Shown: positions 61,643-64,000 of the stretch, piece after piece
Position numbering within the stretch: position 1 is the first letter of the stretch
Layout of the letters: each line of letters starts with the position of its first letter
Assembly: GCA_963779735.1 (NCBI GenBank)
Contig: CAVZZJ010000004.1
Span: forward strand, 620,001-684,000
Direction of reading: 5' to 3'
DNA: 64,000 nt
Origin: Bog-473 sp963779735
Lineage (GTDB): Bacteria; Actinomycetota; Acidimicrobiia; Acidimicrobiales; RAAP-2
The notes under the pieces: model-generated
What the model saw: the letters and a program-made list of their open reading frames with translations, nothing else
Told to the model about the DNA's origin: nothing
Database searches by the model: none
Program-made: the position numbers and the translations under genes

Positions 61643-62977
61643 ATGGTCGTTGGACTCATTGCACCCTCGCCGCCTCACCTGCCGTCGACGTCGCCGTCCG
61701 ACTCGCCGTCACCCTCGCCCATGCCGCCGCCGCCATCGCCCATGCCGCCGCCGCCATCGCCCATGCGCCGGCGCCCGCCGTGCCGTGATTCGGGCGGCGA
61801 CCAGCGCTCGAAGGAGCTGGCCGCACGCATGGCGGAACGCGGGAGGGCGATCTCGGCCCTGCAAGGGGCCCTGTTCGCCGACATAGCGGAGTTCGACCAG
61901 GCTGAGTCGTGGCGGGGCGATGGGGCGGTGTCGATGGCGGCCTGGCTCACACAACGCTGCGGGGTGGGTCGATCGACGGCGGCCGCCTGGGTACGGGCCG
62001 CGGTCAAACTCGAGTCGCTGCCCCACCTGGCCGGCGCCCTGGCCGAGGGAGCACTCTCCCTCGATGCGGTGGCGCCCCTCGCCGAAGTCGCAACTCCCCA
62101 AACGGACGCCGAGCTGGCGAAAGCGTCCGTGCACTGGAGTGTCAAGCAGATCCGGGAGTTGGCCGCGTCGCACCGTGGGACCGTGGACGCGGCGGCCGCT
62201 CGTCGGTTCCAACATCGCACACTGCGCTTCGACGATATCCGGACCACCGTGTGGGTTGCCTTCACGAAGGACGACTACGCCGTGGCCAAGGGGGCGTTGA
62301 TGGCTCGCATGTCGTGGGGTTCGAACACTGCGTCCGGCGGACATGGTGCCGCGACTGCGTCCGGCGGTGGGGATCCGTCGGAATACGTGCCGTTCGATCA
62401 GCGCCTGTACGACGCCTTCATGAACCTATGTCGGGAAGACGGTGCATCGCGGAGCGGAGGCGGGGGTGGGTCAACCGGATTCCGCCCGACGGTCGTCGTG
62501 CACGCGGAGCTAGGGATGTTGACGGGCCTCAATCCCGAAGGTGTGGCCGAATTGGCGGGTGTTGGCCGGGTCTCGCGCGAGGTGGCACGGCGTTTGGCCT
62601 GCGATGCCAACATCGTCTTCTCGCTCGAACGCAGTGACGGCTGCATTCTCGACCAGAAGCGGGCGCGACGGAGCCCCACGACGTTCCAGCGGATGGAGAT
62701 CGCCCGTCGGGACAAGGGCTGCCGCTTCGCGGGCTGCGGCTTCACCGACTTCACGGAAGTACACCACGTGGTTCCCTGGACACTTGGCGGGGAGACGAAT
62801 CTCTCCAACCTCATCACCCTTTGTGGTCGTCATCACCGTGCCGTCCACGAGTTGGGGTGGTCGATGAGCGGTGATGCAGATGGGGTTGTCACCTTCAAGG
62901 GTCCGCATGGCCACCGGATGACGTCGGCGCCCTCGCCGACGTGGCGATCGCCCCGAACTACGCCGATGCGGCGTTGA
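61643..62977 (+). CDS. DUF222/HNH endonuclease domain protein (13E12-type repeat family)
   Basis: 444 residues from ATG 61643; GTG 61634 is an alternative. A Pro/Ser/Met repeat start (SPMPPPPSPM) is followed by DUF222: ALQGALFADIAEFDQAESWR, WLTQRCGVGRSTAAAWVRAA, LAEGALSLDAVAPLAEVATP. The C-terminal HNH motif is EVHHVVPWTLGGETNLSNLI with LCGRHHRAVHELGW. Such proteins are abundant in Actinobacteria and are thought to be nucleases, partly mobile. It is convergent with the bsaP-like gene, overlapping it by 20 bp. Confidence 0.85.
   Translation: MVVGLIAPSPPHLPSTSPSDSPSPSPMPPPPSPMPPPPSPMRRRPPCRDSGGDQRSKELAARMAERGRAISALQGALFADIAEFDQAESWRGDGAVSMAAWLTQRCGVGRSTAAAWVRAAVKLESLPHLAGALAEGALSLDAVAPLAEVATPQTDAELAKASVHWSVKQIRELAASHRGTVDAAAARRFQHRTLRFDDIRTTVWVAFTKDDYAVAKGALMARMSWGSNTASGGHGAATASGGGDPSEYVPFDQRLYDAFMNLCREDGASRSGGGGGSTGFRPTVVVHAELGMLTGLNPEGVAELAGVGRVSREVARRLACDANIVFSLERSDGCILDQKRARRSPTTFQRMEIARRDKGCRFAGCGFTDFTEVHHVVPWTLGGETNLSNLITLCGRHHRAVHELGWSMSGDADGVVTFKGPHGHRMTSAPSPTWRSPRTTPMRR
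61719..61766 (+). repeat. 21-bp tandem repeat (Pro-Pro-Pro-Pro-Ser-Pro-Met)
   Basis: CCATGCCGCCGCCGCCATCGC twice plus a partial third copy, inside the N-terminus of the HNH protein. Length variation here would not disrupt the downstream domains because the unit is a multiple of three. Confidence 0.7.
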
Positions 62978-63194
62978 CGTCGGGAGAGCGGAGCTCGCCG
63001 TGGGCCTGGCAGCGCGCGGCCCAGCCGGTCGGAGCGACGCGCACGGCCATCCGCCGCCCGCACTCGGGGCAGAACCTCGGCGGGTCGAGCGTGCGCCCGC
63101 AGCCCGGGCAGCCCGGGTCGCTGGTCGTGCCGGGGGTCGGCTGCCCGCAACCGGTGCAGTAGCCGCCGGCCGTCGGGCGACCGACCTTGGGCAT
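62958..63194 (-). CDS. bsaP: Biotin synthase auxiliary protein-like zinc ribbon (BsaP type)
   Basis: 78 residues. Two Cys4-like ribbons: YCTGCGQP with DPGCPGCGRTLDPPRFCPEC and GRRMAVRVAPTGWAARCQAH, GELRS. It starts directly after the bioB stop (TAG then ATG, no gap). The FCP.CGRRM.V.V.P.GW.A.C..HG core is what I recall for the actinobacterial protein found behind bioB and shown in mycobacteria to support biotin synthase activity. The likely role is helping or repairing the Fe-S cluster of BioB. Assignment rests on context plus this motif. Confidence 0.75.
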   Translation of the reverse strand: MPKVGRPTAGGYCTGCGQPTPGTTSDPGCPGCGRTLDPPRFCPECGRRMAVRVAPTGWAARCQAHGELRSPDVNAASA

Positions 63195-64000
63195 CTAAAT
63201 GACGGCGCCGAGGGCACCGATCGGCATGCGCAGGTCGGCGAGCATCTGGAGATCCTCGGCGGAGGAGCGGCCGAGGGTGGTGAGGTAGTTCCCCACGATG
63301 AGGGCGTTGATGCCGGCGGTCATCCCGATGGCCTGAAGGTCACGCAGGGTGACCTCGCGCCCTCCGGCGTAGCGCAAGATGACCGACGGGAGGGCCAGTC
63401 GGAAGAGGGCGATCCAGCGGACCGCTTCCCAGGCGCCCACGACGGGTCGGTCGCCCAGGGGAGTACCCGGTCGGGGGTTGAGGAAGTTGATCGGGACCTC
63501 GGTCGGCTCCAGCTCCTGGAGTTGGGTGAGGAGCTCGACACGTTGCGCGTCGGTCTCACCCATCCCGATGAGGGCTCCGCAGCAGAGTTCCATTCCGTTC
63601 TCCCGCACCAGGCGGCAGGTTTCCGCCCGCTCGTCCCAGGTGTGGCTGGTCACGACGGACGGGAAGAAGGAGCGTGACGTCTCGACGTTGTGGTTGTAGC
63701 GGTGCACGCCCCCGACGGCCAGTCGCCGGGCTTGATCCTCGGTCAGGACTCCGGCGCTGACGGCGACATTGAGCCCCGTCTCCTGAGCGACCAGCGGCAC
63801 GAGCTCCAAGAGGCGCCGCATGAGTCGTTCGTCCGGGCCGCGCACGGCCAGCACGATGCAGAACTCGGATGCACCGAGCGCTGCGGTCTCGCGTGCCGCG
63901 GTGAGCACCTCCTCCGTATTCAAGAAGGGTGTGGCCTTGACGGGGGTGTCGAAGCGGGCGGACTGCGCGCAAAAGTGGCAGTCCTCGGGACAACCGCCGG
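63195..64000 (-). CDS. bioB: Biotin synthase BioB, N-terminus beyond the right edge
   Basis: The visible 267 codons start at the edge with GGCPEDCHFCAQSARFDTPV, the CxxxCxxC radical-SAM motif, and continue with the typical SAM/[2Fe-2S] BioB parts: AALGASEFCIVLAVRGPDER, AGVLTEDQARRLAVGGVHRY, NHNVETSRSFFPSVVTSHTW, GALIGMGETDAQRV, NFLNPRPGTPLGDRP and DLQAIGMTAGINALIVGNYL. It adds sulfur to dethiobiotin. About 50-60 N-terminal residues lie outside the window. The bsaP-like gene follows immediately. Confidence 0.95.
   Translation of the reverse strand, partial: GGCPEDCHFCAQSARFDTPVKATPFLNTEEVLTAARETAALGASEFCIVLAVRGPDERLMRRLLELVPLVAQETGLNVAVSAGVLTEDQARRLAVGGVHRYNHNVETSRSFFPSVVTSHTWDERAETCRLVRENGMELCCGALIGMGETDAQRVELLTQLQELEPTEVPINFLNPRPGTPLGDRPVVGAWEAVRWIALFRLALPSVILRYAGGREVTLRDLQAIGMTAGINALIVGNYLTTLGRSSAEDLQMLADLRMPIGALGAVI

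Overview
The window is high-GC, densely packed DNA with GTG starts and many stop/start overlaps, and its gene content points to an actinobacterium. Indicators are coenzyme F420 genes (cofD, cofE) beside mannose-donor and glycosyltransferase genes, a DUF5719 gene, a phosphomannomutase-Trm112-SIS isomerase string, a DUF222/HNH gene, a class II DAHP synthase, and bioB followed by a BsaP-like zinc ribbon. Acidimicrobiia or a related deep lineage is my guess, not something the sequence proves.

Positions 1-28,900 are mainly accessory. They hold single-gene enzymes and regulators: flavoprotein, tandem aspartic protease, seven-repeat secreted protein, VOC and ABM-like proteins, GNAT, orphan FtsX permease, XRE-cupin and TetR-cupin pairs, HSL-type esterase, methyltransferase-glycosyltransferase operon, BlaI-type repressor, hydrolase/SnoaL pair, fatty acid hydroxylase-DoxX pair. 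Scattered among them are at least seven broken gene remnants (secreted protein, peroxiredoxin, ABM-like, ECF sigma, ArsB-like transporter, VOC, SnoaL-like). Two perfect long hairpins lie in intergenic spaces.

Positions 28,900-54,200 are a cell-envelope and cofactor block. It contains a stand-alone BTAD regulator, a membrane-anchored protein coupled to a sugar-1-phosphate nucleotidylyltransferase, a UDP-glucose epimerase-like gene, cofE and cofD on the opposite strand, three overlapping GT4 glycosyltransferases, a GDP-deoxymannose reductase-like gene, a giant GT2-membrane fusion overlapping a DUF5719 gene, an ECF sigma/DUF4349 putative anti-sigma pair, ftsH, a CPBP protease, a large GT-C-like membrane protein, and the manB-trm112-pgi/pmi operon. 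The order resembles the mycobacterial fbiA/fbiB-manB-manA neighbourhood. Together these would make mannose-derived donors, assemble an exported glycan, and make F420.

Positions 54,200-64,000 are housekeeping: thiolase, YgjP-like metallopeptidase, CPBP protein, DAHP synthase, PRPP synthetase coupled to a DksA-type protein, archaeal-type riboflavin synthase coupled to a class II aldolase, a DUF222/HNH protein, and bsaP/bioB. bioB runs off the right edge.

Six otherwise intact genes (32.2, 34.1, 36.0, 44.7, 50.2 and 61.1 kb) each carry one frameshift at a G/C run or short repeat. Five need one base added. Homopolymer sequencing error is the most economical explanation, so I annotate them as whole genes with a frame break. 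I found no CRISPR array, tRNA, rRNA, intact insertion sequence or phage gene.
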